From NCBI RefSeq assembly GCF_001661495.1, contig NZ_BDDT01000008.1, positions 1-64,000 on the forward strand: a stretch of DNA of 64,000 nt, given 5' to 3'. Position 1 is the stretch's first letter. Every line of letters starts with the position of its first letter. Below are positions 8,877 to 17,778 of the stretch, in pieces. A program made the position numbers and the translations under genes. The DNA comes from Pseudoalteromonas prydzensis (GTDB lineage Bacteria > Pseudomonadota > Gammaproteobacteria > Enterobacterales > Alteromonadaceae). The notes beneath the pieces were generated by a model. The model saw only the letters and a list, made by a program, of their open reading frames with translations, was not told the origin of the DNA and searched no databases.

Positions 8877-9239
8877 ATGGAATTAGAGCAAGATAGCAGT
8901 TTAACCCTTCCGTTATTTCTTTTTGATGAGACTTTAAGTGAGCGAGATTTATCGACCCCAGATCTTTCGCTAAGCGTACTTTTAGATGACGACTTACTTA
9001 CCCAGCTTTGTCAAAATCCAGCATCAGATAGCAGTATTGCTATTACTATTGCAGATTATATTATCGAAGCTCATAACCCGGCGTTTGCCGACTTAACAAG
9101 CGAAGCACATCACGCACAGCTAACTTTAACCCACGGGCCATTGTTAAGTGCTGTGCTCGATACGCAGTCAGAGCAAACATTTGTGTCACCGCAAATGGAT
9201 ATGATGCCGACCTTTGATCTGGGTGATGAGGACGAATAA
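8877..9239 (+). CDS. Small acidic hypothetical protein
   Basis: A 120-residue, strongly acidic protein with no signal peptide or membrane segment. Its N-terminus is leucine- and aspartate-rich (SLSVLLDDDLLTQL) and the end is DLGDEDE. I do not recognise it. It begins about 150 bases after the SDR gene and ends four bases before the start of the fatty acid isomerase gene, so the two are probably co-transcribed and may be functionally linked. Codon use looks like its neighbours. Confidence 0.65.
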   Translation: MELEQDSSLTLPLFLFDETLSERDLSTPDLSLSVLLDDDLLTQLCQNPASDSSIAITIADYIIEAHNPAFADLTSEAHHAQLTLTHGPLLSAVLDTQSEQTFVSPQMDMMPTFDLGDEDE

Positions 9240-9243
9240 AACG

Positions 9244-11577
9244 ATGAAAAAGTCTTTTTTGCTGAGTGTATTTATTATTGTGCTCAGCGGCTGCGCTTAC
9301 TTAGGCGCAGCCCATTACAATCAACTTTTTGGGCCAGAACAAACACAACAACGCATCGTTGAGCATACTACTGGTAGCGGTGCCGAGTTTTTACAGCACG
9401 TACAACCTGTGCTAGAAAGCCGCTGTGTTGTGTGTCATGGTTGTTACGATGCACCATGCCAACTTAAATTGTCATCGCCAGAAGGGATCGACCGTGGTTT
9501 AAGTAAAGAGCTAGTGTATGACGGCACCCGTTTGTTAGCCTCAACACCGAGTCGGTTATTGTTTGATGCCACGCAAACCGACCAATGGCGCGAAAAAGGT
9601 TTTAAACCAGTGCTAAATGAGCGAGAGCAGTCGGAGCAAGCTAATCTGGCTGGTAGTGTACTGTATAACAGCTTAGTACTGAAAATGAGCTCGCCTTTAC
9701 CTGAAGATGATATTCTTGATGATGAATTTGATTTTTCACTGGATCGCGAACAAAGCTGTACCAGCATGGGCGAGTTTGACCGCTTTGCAGATAGTCAACC
9801 GCATGCAGGTATGCCTTACGGATTACCCGGTATTTCACGGACTGAATTTAAGCACCTAGAAAAATGGCTTAAAAACGGTGGCAAAATGGCGCATATTAAA
9901 CCGCCAAGTAAAGCCGTGATTGCACAAGCCCAGCGTTGGGAAAGCTTTTTAAATCAAGATGGTTTAAAACATCAATTAGCTGCACGCTACATATTTGAAC
10001 ATTGGTATTTAGCGCATATTTACTTTGTCCAAGATGGTGAAAAAAGTTTCTTTAAGCTCGTGCGCTCAAGTACGCCACCAGGGCAAGATATTCAGTTAGT
10101 CAATACGCGTCGTCCTTATGATGACCCGAAAGTTGAGCGTGTGTATTATCGTTTGATGCACGATAGATCAACCATCTTGGCAAAAACACACCTACCACTG
10201 GCGCTAGACGATACTAAACTGGCTCGTTTATACCAGCAGTTTATTGCCGCGGATTACACGGTTGAAAAAATGCCGAGCTATACCGTTGATGTTGCATCTA
10301 ACCCGTTTAAATCTTTTGCGGCAATTCCAACGAAATCTAAATATCAATTTATGCTTGATGAAGCAGAATTAATTATCATGGGCTTTATCAAAGGGCCTGT
10401 ATGCCGTGGTCAAATTGCCTTAAATGTTATTAATGATCATTTTTGGGTGGCGTTCGCTGATCCTGATAAAGCTGCGACACCAGAAGTTGGGCAAATGCTA
10501 ATGCAGCATGAAGATGCACTTGCATTGCCCGCAGCGGAAGAAAGCAATGCATTACCAATTTCTAGTTGGGTAAAATATTCTAAACGCCAAAGCACTTACC
10601 TAAAAGCGAAAGTAGAGTTGGCGAATCGTATGTTTGAAAACGGTGAGAACTTGACCACTGACGTGTTATGGCGTGGTGAAGGGGTGAATGATAGCGCCGC
10701 GCTGACTATATTTCGCCATTTTGATAGCGCAACAGTCGTTAAAGGGTTTATAGGCCAAGAGCCAAAAACCATGTGGGTATTAGACTACGCACTATTTGAG
10801 CGTATACATTACCTATTGGTGGCGGGCTTTGATGTGTATGGCAATATTGGTCATCAACTAATTACGCGCTTATATATGGACTTTTTACGCCTCGAAGGAG
10901 AGCAAAACTTTTTAGCATTGTTGCCAAAGCAGCAGCGCCAAGAGCTAAAAGCAAATTGGTATCGTAAATCGCCAACTAGCCTTACAGAGTTCTTTGAAAG
11001 TGGTGAAAGCTTTAGCCAACCAACAGGGGTTGAATATCAAACCCAAGATCATCAACATGAACTATATGGTTTAATTAAACAAACTCTTAAGCCTGTTCTT
11101 AGCCAACGCTATGATTATAGGCAAGTGCCTGAGCCGTTACAGCAGTTAAATAACATGCCTGCTAAGGCCGTAAACTTATTGCCGCAAATATCTTATGTGT
11201 TAGTCAAAGACGGCGATAAAGAACATCAAGCCTATACCTTGATCCACCATAATGCTCACTATAATATTTCCAGCTTATTAAACGAAGAAGGGCAGCGTGC
11301 TTATGCCGAGGATACCGTCACTATCGTGCCTGGTTTTATTGGTGACTATCCTGAAGCAATTTGGTATTTGAACAATCCACAACAGCTTGCATCATTTGCA
11401 GAGCAGTTACCTATGATGCAAATTGAAGCCGACTATAGCGCTTTGAAAAGTCAATTTGCTATTCGCCGCACGCATCCGCAGTTTTGGCAATACAGTGATA
11501 TTTTGCATCGCGTTGCCAAGCAATATCGTGGCGTAGAATACGGTTTATTTGATTATAATCGTTTAGAGAATAGATAA
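9244..11577 (+). CDS. cti: Fatty acid cis/trans isomerase (heme-containing)
   Basis: A 777-residue enzyme that turns cis-unsaturated acyl chains of membrane phospholipids into the trans form, a rapid way to stiffen the membrane under solvent, heat or salt stress. It acts from the periplasmic side. The N-terminus is a lipoprotein signal with lipobox LSGC (Cys17), and the cytochrome-type heme motif CVVCH is at residues 61-65, followed by GCYDAPCQL, as in the Pseudomonas enzyme. The length agrees with the family. A longer reading frame begins at 9214 inside the preceding gene; ATG 9244 is chosen for the signal peptide. Pseudomonas Cti has an ordinary signal peptide, so lipid anchoring is a variation. 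Known control is mainly at substrate access. Confidence 0.93.
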   Translation: MKKSFLLSVFIIVLSGCAYLGAAHYNQLFGPEQTQQRIVEHTTGSGAEFLQHVQPVLESRCVVCHGCYDAPCQLKLSSPEGIDRGLSKELVYDGTRLLASTPSRLLFDATQTDQWREKGFKPVLNEREQSEQANLAGSVLYNSLVLKMSSPLPEDDILDDEFDFSLDREQSCTSMGEFDRFADSQPHAGMPYGLPGISRTEFKHLEKWLKNGGKMAHIKPPSKAVIAQAQRWESFLNQDGLKHQLAARYIFEHWYLAHIYFVQDGEKSFFKLVRSSTPPGQDIQLVNTRRPYDDPKVERVYYRLMHDRSTILAKTHLPLALDDTKLARLYQQFIAADYTVEKMPSYTVDVASNPFKSFAAIPTKSKYQFMLDEAELIIMGFIKGPVCRGQIALNVINDHFWVAFADPDKAATPEVGQMLMQHEDALALPAAEESNALPISSWVKYSKRQSTYLKAKVELANRMFENGENLTTDVLWRGEGVNDSAALTIFRHFDSATVVKGFIGQEPKTMWVLDYALFERIHYLLVAGFDVYGNIGHQLITRLYMDFLRLEGEQNFLALLPKQQRQELKANWYRKSPTSLTEFFESGESFSQPTGVEYQTQDHQHELYGLIKQTLKPVLSQRYDYRQVPEPLQQLNNMPAKAVNLLPQISYVLVKDGDKEHQAYTLIHHNAHYNISSLLNEEGQRAYAEDTVTIVPGFIGDYPEAIWYLNNPQQLASFAEQLPMMQIEADYSALKSQFAIRRTHPQFWQYSDILHRVAKQYRGVEYGLFDYNRLENR

Positions 11578-11582
11578 TTAAT

Positions 11583-11608
11583 AAACCCCGGATAAAAACG
11601 GGGTTTAT
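11583..11608 (+). terminator. Rho-independent terminator of cti
   Basis: Stem AAACCCCG / CGGGGTTT (11583-11590 and 11599-11606) with an eight-base A-rich loop and a following T-rich stretch. Confidence 0.88.
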
Positions 11609-11671
11609 TTTATTTAGTCGCGTGTCAGATTATTTTTCGTGGTCTACACTTAACGAAAAAAAGAGCCTCTT

Positions 11672-13399
11672 ATGATCCACATTATTGCTAATATTCGGTC
11701 TCGCTATCGTTGGGCGTTATTAGCGATCGCTATTCTCTGCACTGCAGGTGCATTGCTTATTCAGTATATGTTTTTTGTGCAAAAAGACGACGCGCATATT
11801 ATCAACGTGGCAGGTAAGCAACGCATGTTATCGCAAAAAATAGCGTGGCATAGCAATGCCCTAATCAGCGATGTCGATAAAGATACGCAATTACACCTTG
11901 ATGTATTACGCCACGCAAGCGCTGAGTTTGCCTTAGGTCATAAGTTTTTAGTGCAGCAGCACCCAAGTGGTGGTTATGCGTATTTAAATGAAGAACTAGT
12001 TAGTTATTATTTTTCTCCCCCAGTAAACCTTGCGCAAAGCTTTCGGGCATATTTAGATAACGCCCAGTTATTATTGAACAATCCAGAAGTAAGAACGCCA
12101 GAGTACCTATTTAGAGTGGCAGAGAGTGAAGAACTACTCAAAAATTTGGATGGTGCGGTAACTTTATTTGAGCAACATGCAAAACAAAAAGTACAGCTGC
12201 TTGCTTATCTCGAGCTTGGTTTTTGGTTATGCACTTTAGCCTTATTGCTGATTGAATTAAAATATATTTTCCGGCCAATGGAGCAACAGATCACTGCTGC
12301 AATCAATAAATACCAACAACAAAAAGCACAAGTTGAGCAGATCAGTCATAACAAAGAACGTTTTATTGCGCGGGCAAGCCATGAATTTAGAACGCCGCTG
12401 CAAGGGCTGGTTGATTCGATTGAGCAATTACAGTTACCAGCAGAGCAACAACAAGTACAACTGCAAGCAAAATATTGCGCTAGCAGGATTGTTGCTATGT
12501 TAGATGAACTGCATGAATTACAACAATTTAGTATTGGGCAGTGGCAGCTAAAACCTGTGCAGCAAAACCTACTGACGAGTCTAGAGTCTGTGATCACCCC
12601 ATTTAGATATGCATGTGAGACTAAACAGCTGCAGTTTGCAGTAAACTTAAGTGCCGAGTTAAATCAATATCTGCTAGTTGATCACAAGCGTGTGCAGCAA
12701 ATCATCACTGAACTATTAAGTAATGCGGTTAAATATACCAGCAAGGGTTTGATTGCAATCACGGTGGACTATCGGGAAGGTCAATTACGAATTGTAGTGA
12801 CCGATAGCGGAATAGGGTTTGAGCAGAGTTACCCTTATTTAAATGTAGATAACACAGATCGTGATAATAACTTTCAAGGCTTGCAAACTGGTTTAGTACG
12901 CGTTCAGCATATTATTAGTGCTATGCAAGGAGGGATTGAATTTAACGATCTATCGCCACATGGCGCAAAAGTTAAGATCCGAATTCCACTGGCTGAATTA
13001 GAATCCACCACAGAGCCTGCGTTATTACCGGCATCGTTAAATTGTTTAGTGGTGGAAGATAATTTACTCAATGCGACGATTTTATCGCGTATTTTAAGTA
13101 ACTTTAACTACACCGTTGAAACGGCCGAAAACGGTTTGATCGCAACAGAAAAGCTTACAGAGCACAGCTTTGATGTGATTTTTATGGATTTAAATATGCC
13201 AGTGATGGATGGCTTTCAAGCGATTGATATTATTCGCCAAGAGCTTAATTCAACGACCCCAATTATTGTTGTCACAGCCAATACTGCAGCAAGTGATTTA
13301 GAGCGAACTTATGATTTAGGCGCGAACGGTCATGTGTACAAACCGTTGGGGGTAAGTGATGTTGAAAAAGCCCTTATACACGTATTTGATAAGGGCTGA
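11672..13399 (+). CDS. Hybrid sensor histidine kinase with PilJ-type sensor
   Basis: A 575-residue inner-membrane signalling protein. Order: transmembrane segment (about 14-34), a periplasmic part opening with NVAGKQRMLSQKIA, which is the PilJ/NarX-type helical sensor motif, a second membrane segment (about 178-196), coiled coil, HisKA with the phospho-accepting histidine in ASHEFRTPLQG, an ATPase domain with the N-box ELLSNAVKYT and DSGIGFE, and a C-terminal receiver with VVEDN and the acceptor aspartate in FMDLNMPVMDG. No HPt domain is fused and no output regulator is adjacent, so the partner lies elsewhere. The signal is unknown; PilJ/NarX-type domains sense small anions or surface cues in studied cases. 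Confidence 0.9.
   Translation: MIHIIANIRSRYRWALLAIAILCTAGALLIQYMFFVQKDDAHIINVAGKQRMLSQKIAWHSNALISDVDKDTQLHLDVLRHASAEFALGHKFLVQQHPSGGYAYLNEELVSYYFSPPVNLAQSFRAYLDNAQLLLNNPEVRTPEYLFRVAESEELLKNLDGAVTLFEQHAKQKVQLLAYLELGFWLCTLALLLIELKYIFRPMEQQITAAINKYQQQKAQVEQISHNKERFIARASHEFRTPLQGLVDSIEQLQLPAEQQQVQLQAKYCASRIVAMLDELHELQQFSIGQWQLKPVQQNLLTSLESVITPFRYACETKQLQFAVNLSAELNQYLLVDHKRVQQIITELLSNAVKYTSKGLIAITVDYREGQLRIVVTDSGIGFEQSYPYLNVDNTDRDNNFQGLQTGLVRVQHIISAMQGGIEFNDLSPHGAKVKIRIPLAELESTTEPALLPASLNCLVVEDNLLNATILSRILSNFNYTVETAENGLIATEKLTEHSFDVIFMDLNMPVMDGFQAIDIIRQELNSTTPIIVVTANTAASDLERTYDLGANGHVYKPLGVSDVEKALIHVFDKG
13369..13397 (-). terminator. Terminator of the minus-strand gene embedded in the kinase 3' end
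   Basis: Stem AGCCCTTAT / ATAAGGGCT (13369-13377 and 13389-13397). Read on the minus strand it is followed by TTTTT. It lies in the last codons of the plus-strand kinase and just past the stop of the convergent gene, so it probably serves that gene. Confidence 0.7.
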
Positions 13400-13405
13400 T
13401 TGCTG

Positions 13406-14023
13406 CTAGTGGCGGACTTTTATATCGCCTACACCAACTTCAATGTTAATAGTGTGCTGGCCATCACCGCGGTATTTGCTGGTTGAGCTGACCATTTTAC
13501 GGCTATGCTTAGCATCATTTTTCATTCCCGAGATCTTGGTATCACCTACACCACTATCAAGCGTGATCGATTGATAGTCGGCTAATGCACTGCTGATGCG
13601 AACCGCGCCTACACCAACGTCAATTGCCGCAGAGTTAGCAAACTTATTTACTTCAATATCACCAACACCCAGTGCTAAATCTATCGCCATAGCCTCTGGC
13701 ATACTTACTAGCCAAGTTTGTTGCACATCATCTTCATCAATCGACAGGCTTAATCTATCGCTGCTTTGTTCATGGTGCAGGGTGATCTCTTCAAGTTTTA
13801 CATCATCACTGAATATACCGTTATTTTTAGCTTTTAATTCAATAGAGACAGTGACTTGGTTACCTTTATTAGTGCTTAGTTCAAGGCTTCCGACCGGTAC
13901 GTCAATGGCGAGTTTTTGCTGCCCACTGATATCAAAGGAGTGCTCAATTTTATGCTCTGCCTGGGCAAAAGCACTACAGGTTAATAAAACGCTGGCTAAG
14001 GTAGTTATGCTTGCTGTGTTCAT
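13406..14023 (-). CDS. Periplasmic DUF4097-like beta-helical protein
   Basis: A 205-residue exported protein with a signal peptide ending AFAQA (residue 22). The mature part has short alternating strands with recurring VGVGDI / GVGAVRI / GVGDTKI motifs spaced about 20 residues apart, the pattern of the DUF4097 / head-GIN type right-handed beta solenoids. No enzymatic motif is seen. Function unknown; proteins of this look are found in envelope stress loci. It converges on the hybrid kinase gene with six bases between the stops, and is divergent from the ABC gene beyond. Confidence 0.75.
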   Translation of the reverse strand: MNTASITTLASVLLTCSAFAQAEHKIEHSFDISGQQKLAIDVPVGSLELSTNKGNQVTVSIELKAKNNGIFSDDVKLEEITLHHEQSSDRLSLSIDEDDVQQTWLVSMPEAMAIDLALGVGDIEVNKFANSAAIDVGVGAVRISSALADYQSITLDSGVGDTKISGMKNDAKHSRKMVSSTSKYRGDGQHTINIEVGVGDIKVRH

Positions 14024-14169
14024 GTTTGTTACTCTTGTTGATGATTTTATAGGTTAGACGCGAGCCGATTTAAAAAGGTTTAAATAGCGTGAATTTTATT
14101 CTATAGCCATTGTAATTAAAGTCATGTACTTTCAAATTAAATTAAACTCGTCAGGCTAAAGGAAGCGCT

Positions 14170-15612
14170 GTGAAGTCAATCGAATTAAATAATGTTACTG
14201 CCAGCCTTGGCACCGATGAGCAAGCAAATTTTGTTGTAAGCAATCTAACTTGGCAAGTGACAAGCGATCAGCATTGGCTGCTGCTTGGTGATAACGGCGC
14301 AGGTAAATCAGCTATAACAGCAGTATTACTTGATCAAGCTAATATTGTCAGTGGTACGCGAAGCTGTGATTTTGAGCGTACCGAAATCGTCTCTTCAGAT
14401 CTGCAAAAGCAATTAATTGCCGCCGAATTATTAGCGGATCAAGACGACATCAGCGATGGTAAAACCAGCCCTAAATTGGTATCTGAGTTAATTTATCAGC
14501 AATCAAGCGCAAACTTTGATGAGCAGTTATGCCAGCAACTAATTACAGGTTTTGCTTTTGCGCCATTGCTTAAGCAACGTTTGCGCGCACTCTCCACAGG
14601 GGAAACACGCAAGCTGATGTTAATTAAAGCATTAAGTAATCGCCCCGAATTGATTGTGCTTGATGAGCCTTTTGATGGTTTGGATGTACAAAGCGTTGAG
14701 CTATTACGTAGCGTATTAATCGAACTAAGTGCCAGCATGACCATGGCCTTTGTGGTTAATCGGTTAGACGAAATCCCCGTATTTATTACGCATTATGGTT
14801 ATGTGAAAAATGGCGAATTACAACAGCAACTAGCAACTCCTGACCTTAAGCAGCGCGATGATTTATTTAAATTATTACACCTACAACAAACTGATTTAAC
14901 CATCCCTAACAAAGACGAAGCGCACAGTGCCCCAGAGTTTAATGACTCTGAGTTAGTGCGATTGCAAAATGCCAGCGTCAGTTATAGTGGCAAAGTTATT
15001 TTTAGTCAGTTAAATTGGACTATTAAAGCGCGGCAACATTGGCAGCTCAGTGGTAAAAACGGCTCCGGCAAAACCTGCCTGCTTAATCTAATTACCGGTG
15101 ATAATCCCCAGTGCTATAACAATGATATTAAGGTGTTTGGTTTTCAGCGTGGCAGTGGCGAGAGTATTTGGCAAATAAAACAGTACATCGGCTATATTTC
15201 CAATGCTTTGCATATGGAATATCGGGTTAGTATTTCGGCGCTCAATACCATAGTGTCAGGCTTTTACGACAGCATTGGCTTGTATCAAAAGCCAACTCAA
15301 ATTCAGCTTGATATCGCCATACAATGGTTAGCATTATTAGGTTTGAGTGAGTTAAAAAACACCCCATTTACGCAACTGTCTTTTGGTGACCAACGCATGC
15401 TATTGATTGCCCGCGCCATGGTAAAACACCCAACATTATTAATTCTAGACGAGCCATGTTTAGGGCTTGATGAAGCAAATCGACAGCGAGTTTTATTGTT
15501 GATTGAAAAGATTTGCGCCGCAGGCAGTAGCACAGTGATTTATGTAAACCACCATGCGAAAGATAAAATTGCCGGGATAGAGCACTATTTAGATATGGCT
15601 GATTTTAGATAA
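14170..15612 (+). CDS. modF: Double ABC ATPase, ModF-like
   Basis: A 480-residue soluble protein of two ABC domains. First: Walker A GDNGAGKSA (about 38-46), signature LSTGETRK, Walker B LIVLDEPFDGLD. Second: Walker A GKNGSGKTC (about 298-306), signature LSFGDQRM, Walker B LLILDEPCLGLDE. This layout and length match ModF (PhrA) of E. coli, whose role near molybdate genes is not settled. It starts at GTG 14170, preceded by AGGAAGCG. No molybdate transport gene is close. It lacks membrane segments, so it either works with an unlinked permease or is a non-transport ATPase. The symbol rests on resemblance only. Confidence 0.8.
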   Translation: MKSIELNNVTASLGTDEQANFVVSNLTWQVTSDQHWLLLGDNGAGKSAITAVLLDQANIVSGTRSCDFERTEIVSSDLQKQLIAAELLADQDDISDGKTSPKLVSELIYQQSSANFDEQLCQQLITGFAFAPLLKQRLRALSTGETRKLMLIKALSNRPELIVLDEPFDGLDVQSVELLRSVLIELSASMTMAFVVNRLDEIPVFITHYGYVKNGELQQQLATPDLKQRDDLFKLLHLQQTDLTIPNKDEAHSAPEFNDSELVRLQNASVSYSGKVIFSQLNWTIKARQHWQLSGKNGSGKTCLLNLITGDNPQCYNNDIKVFGFQRGSGESIWQIKQYIGYISNALHMEYRVSISALNTIVSGFYDSIGLYQKPTQIQLDIAIQWLALLGLSELKNTPFTQLSFGDQRMLLIARAMVKHPTLLILDEPCLGLDEANRQRVLLLIEKICAAGSSTVIYVNHHAKDKIAGIEHYLDMADFR

Positions 15613-15655
15613 GGAAAAGGTTCTAGGTTTTAGGTGCTAGGAAAAACCAGATCAG

Positions 15656-15707
15656 CTCGGCGTTAAATTTACCGCCGTAGGTTGGGTTGAGAGCAACAAA
15701 ACCCAAC
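15656..15707. repeat. REP-like palindromic repeat
   Basis: Two nested inverted repeats: CGGCG...CGCCG (about 15658-15677) and GTTGGGTT / AACCCAAC (15681-15688 and 15700-15707). The GTAGGTTGGGTT...AACCCAAC type of palindrome recurs between genes in many marine gammaproteobacteria. It is the first of several repeats in the gene-free stretch 15613-16102; the rest of that stretch holds a MITE-end copy and a short tRNA-like motif but no gene I can support. Confidence 0.65.
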
Positions 15708-15708
15708 A

Positions 15709-15787
15709 GCCATTCTTGCAAAGTAACGCCTTGATATTAAGCACCAGAGAAACGCTGAATTCTGCATCTTTAGGTGGTTTGGTTATA
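15709..15787 (+). repeat. Partial copy of the MITE-like element seen at 41946-42210
   Basis: These 79 bases match 42132-42210 at roughly 90 percent by eye, including the run CAAAGTAACGCCTTGATATT and the terminal GGTGGTTTGG. Only the right half of the element is here; the left terminal inverted repeat is missing, so it is a truncated or solo right-end copy. Confidence 0.8.
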
Positions 15788-16102
15788 TGGATAGCAAACA
15801 GTTACATAATTTGTTATTAATGAGTAATGTAAATAAGAGAACGCGCCTTTTGAATAAAAGAGGAACGTGCTCTTTGATTAAATTTTTATATGACAAGGAT
15901 AGCTCAATGGAAGTAGCAGCTTAGGTTACATTTATCAAAATTGATAGACCATCTCATGCATTCAGGTATTTTGGTGATAATTGCTGGCCAAGAATATAAT
16001 ATTCACCTGATTTAGATACTAGTAGTAGAATAATTTTGTGGAAGAACGTCACAAAACTGCTTGTTGTAAGTGTTATGTGTTACTACAAACTAAGGAGTAT
16101 GA

Positions 16103-16885
16103 ATGAGCTTCAAATCTTGGTTAAGCTATTCTGACTTTTCTAAAAAAGCGTGCTCTAAGTTGCGCTACACTTTAGATCATGAGTCGAGTGAATTTCTAAA
16201 TTCAATTAATGACACTTGTAATGACAGGATTAAAACCTTGAAATCTGGTTCTGTGGTATGGCGTGCACAAACTGGATGCGATAAGGAAAAGGCTACTGAT
16301 AGTGCAGAACAAGAGTTCCATGTTGATAAGCGTATTCCTTATTCATTTAAGCGAATGAAACCCTTGAGCAATAGCCCCTCAGAGGGGAGAGCGAACTTAA
16401 AAGGGAACCCTTGTTTATATGTAGCAGCAGATGCAGAAACTGCGGTACACGAAGTGAGGCCTTGGCCTGGATTACCCGTAACAATCGCTAAATTGCATTT
16501 GACAAAGGATATGAAGTTGATAGATTTTTCGGAGACTGCTGAGGCCGAGCAGTACCCATATTTTTACATCGACGAACCTTCTATTGAGCAGAAAATTGAC
16601 GCTGTGTGGGCTGCGATGGATATTGCTTTTTCTTGGCCTGTAACGGAATCTGATTCCAAATCAGAATATGCGCCGACGCAAGTAATATCAGAGTTTATTA
16701 AATCGAAAGGGTATGACGGGATTATTTATAAAAGCTCTTTAACTAAAGGGCATAATTATGTCCTTTTTAATTTAAATGATGCGGCAGTTGTTCAGTGTGA
16801 CTTGTTTGTCGTATCTAAGGTTAAATATGACTTCGAGAGGTTGGATGAAAGCTCATCTTTGACAGCGGAGCGTGGCAACACATAA
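16103..16885 (+). CDS. RES-domain protein, possible NAD-degrading toxin
   Basis: A 260-residue protein with a RES domain from about residue 50 to 235: arginine in SVVWRAQ, the GRANLKGNPCLYVA segment, the glutamate in AVHEVRPW and a late GYDGIIYKSS block that supplies the conserved serine. RES proteins studied so far (MbcT, ParT types) break down or use NAD+ and are toxins paired with an Xre/DUF2384 antitoxin encoded immediately upstream. No such antitoxin is seen upstream or downstream, and this protein is longer than the toxins, with about 50 extra N-terminal residues. It may therefore be an orphan or have another role. The ribosome site AAGGAG precedes the ATG. Twelve-base inverted repeats flank the gene. 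Confidence 0.78.
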   Translation: MSFKSWLSYSDFSKKACSKLRYTLDHESSEFLNSINDTCNDRIKTLKSGSVVWRAQTGCDKEKATDSAEQEFHVDKRIPYSFKRMKPLSNSPSEGRANLKGNPCLYVAADAETAVHEVRPWPGLPVTIAKLHLTKDMKLIDFSETAEAEQYPYFYIDEPSIEQKIDAVWAAMDIAFSWPVTESDSKSEYAPTQVISEFIKSKGYDGIIYKSSLTKGHNYVLFNLNDAAVVQCDLFVVSKVKYDFERLDESSSLTAERGNT

Positions 16886-17015
16886 CACATATGAGCCTTA
16901 ACTCTGGCAATAGGCACTAATGTTTTTTTGACAGTTTTTATATAGTGATGGTCAATTCTAAATCAATAAACAAATTCGTTTACTTCCTCTAAAGCGCAGC
17001 GTCTCTTTTCCTCGT

Positions 17016-17076
17016 TGTGAATAATTCACTAATTTTTTTTGCACAAAGAGTAATGAATGAGCAGTAAATGAGGGGA
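17016..17076 (+). repeat. Dispersed ~60-bp direct repeat, copy A
   Basis: Starts TGTGAATAATTCACTAA, then a T run, GCACAAAGAGTAATGAATGA and GCAGTAAATGAGG. Nearly identical to copy B at 17919-17980 and similar to copy C at 18118-18181, all in the same direction. Around it, 16886-17225 holds no gene. Confidence 0.9.
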
Positions 17077-17225
17077 GCTTAACGCTTAGTATTAGCATGC
17101 TTAAATAATCGATAATCCAACACGAGTATCATCAAACGATTTAAGCAAAATAGCAACTCGGCTATGGTTGAACCATCAATAAAAATAAATTAAAAACGAG
17201 TGATGCTACAGGTTCGTTATATTTT

Positions 17226-17519
17226 TCAGAGCGCGCGGTGAACATCCATACTTTTATGTAATATTCTCACGATTAAAATTTGCTGTGCTTTATGTTTTTT
17301 ATAATAAATTACGTGGCTTCCTTGAGGCTGTTTTCGATAACCCTCTCTTATGTAATCGCAATTAATTCCCAGCATAGGTTCGTTGGCTAATTGATGAAAA
17401 GTACTATCTAACAGTTTTAAATAGTCATTTCTTTGCGCTGTACCCCAATTTAACTGAGTATATTTGGCTATTTTTATTAAATCGCTTTTGGCTTTTCCTG
17501 ATAATTCGAATTTCGACAT
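17226..17519 (-). CDS. parE: ParE-family toxin of a type II toxin-antitoxin pair
   Basis: A 97-residue RelE/ParE superfamily protein. It opens with the usual MSKFELSGKAKSDLIKI, then IAKYTQLNWG, and ends with a strand-rich part (SHVIYYKKHKAQQILIVRIL) followed by HKSMDVHRAL, which is the characteristic ParE C-terminal motif. ParE toxins poison DNA gyrase. Its start codon overlaps the parD stop by one base, the standard translationally coupled order antitoxin then toxin. The gene looks intact. Confidence 0.92.
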   Translation of the reverse strand: MSKFELSGKAKSDLIKIAKYTQLNWGTAQRNDYLKLLDSTFHQLANEPMLGINCDYIREGYRKQPQGSHVIYYKKHKAQQILIVRILHKSMDVHRAL

Positions 17520-17758
17520 TAGTGGTTATCTTTGTCCAGCTCTGAAATCAAAGAATCATACGAGTAATCTGCAACGCCACTGTTTTCACCGTCAATTAGC
17601 ATACTTCGTAAATTCATCATCTTTATTTCCTGATCTTCTAGGGCTCTTAAACCAGCACGTACTACTTCACTTGCTGAACCATAACGACCTGAGTTAAGTT
17701 GCTGATTTATAAATTTATCGAAATGATCGCCTAATGTTACGCTTGTATTCTTAGCCAT
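17519..17758 (-). CDS. parD: ParD-family antitoxin
   Basis: A 79-residue antitoxin. Residues 1-45 form the ribbon-helix-helix DNA-binding unit (TSVTLGDHFDKFINQQL, then GRYGSASEVVRAGLRALED) and the acidic C-terminal part wraps the toxin. ParD represses its own promoter, alone or with ParE. A perfect 14-bp palindrome 20 bases upstream of the start is a likely operator. Confidence 0.93.
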   Translation of the reverse strand: MAKNTSVTLGDHFDKFINQQLNSGRYGSASEVVRAGLRALEDQEIKMMNLRSMLIDGENSGVADYSYDSLISELDKDNH

Positions 17759-17778
17759 AATGTAAAACCTTTAAAATA

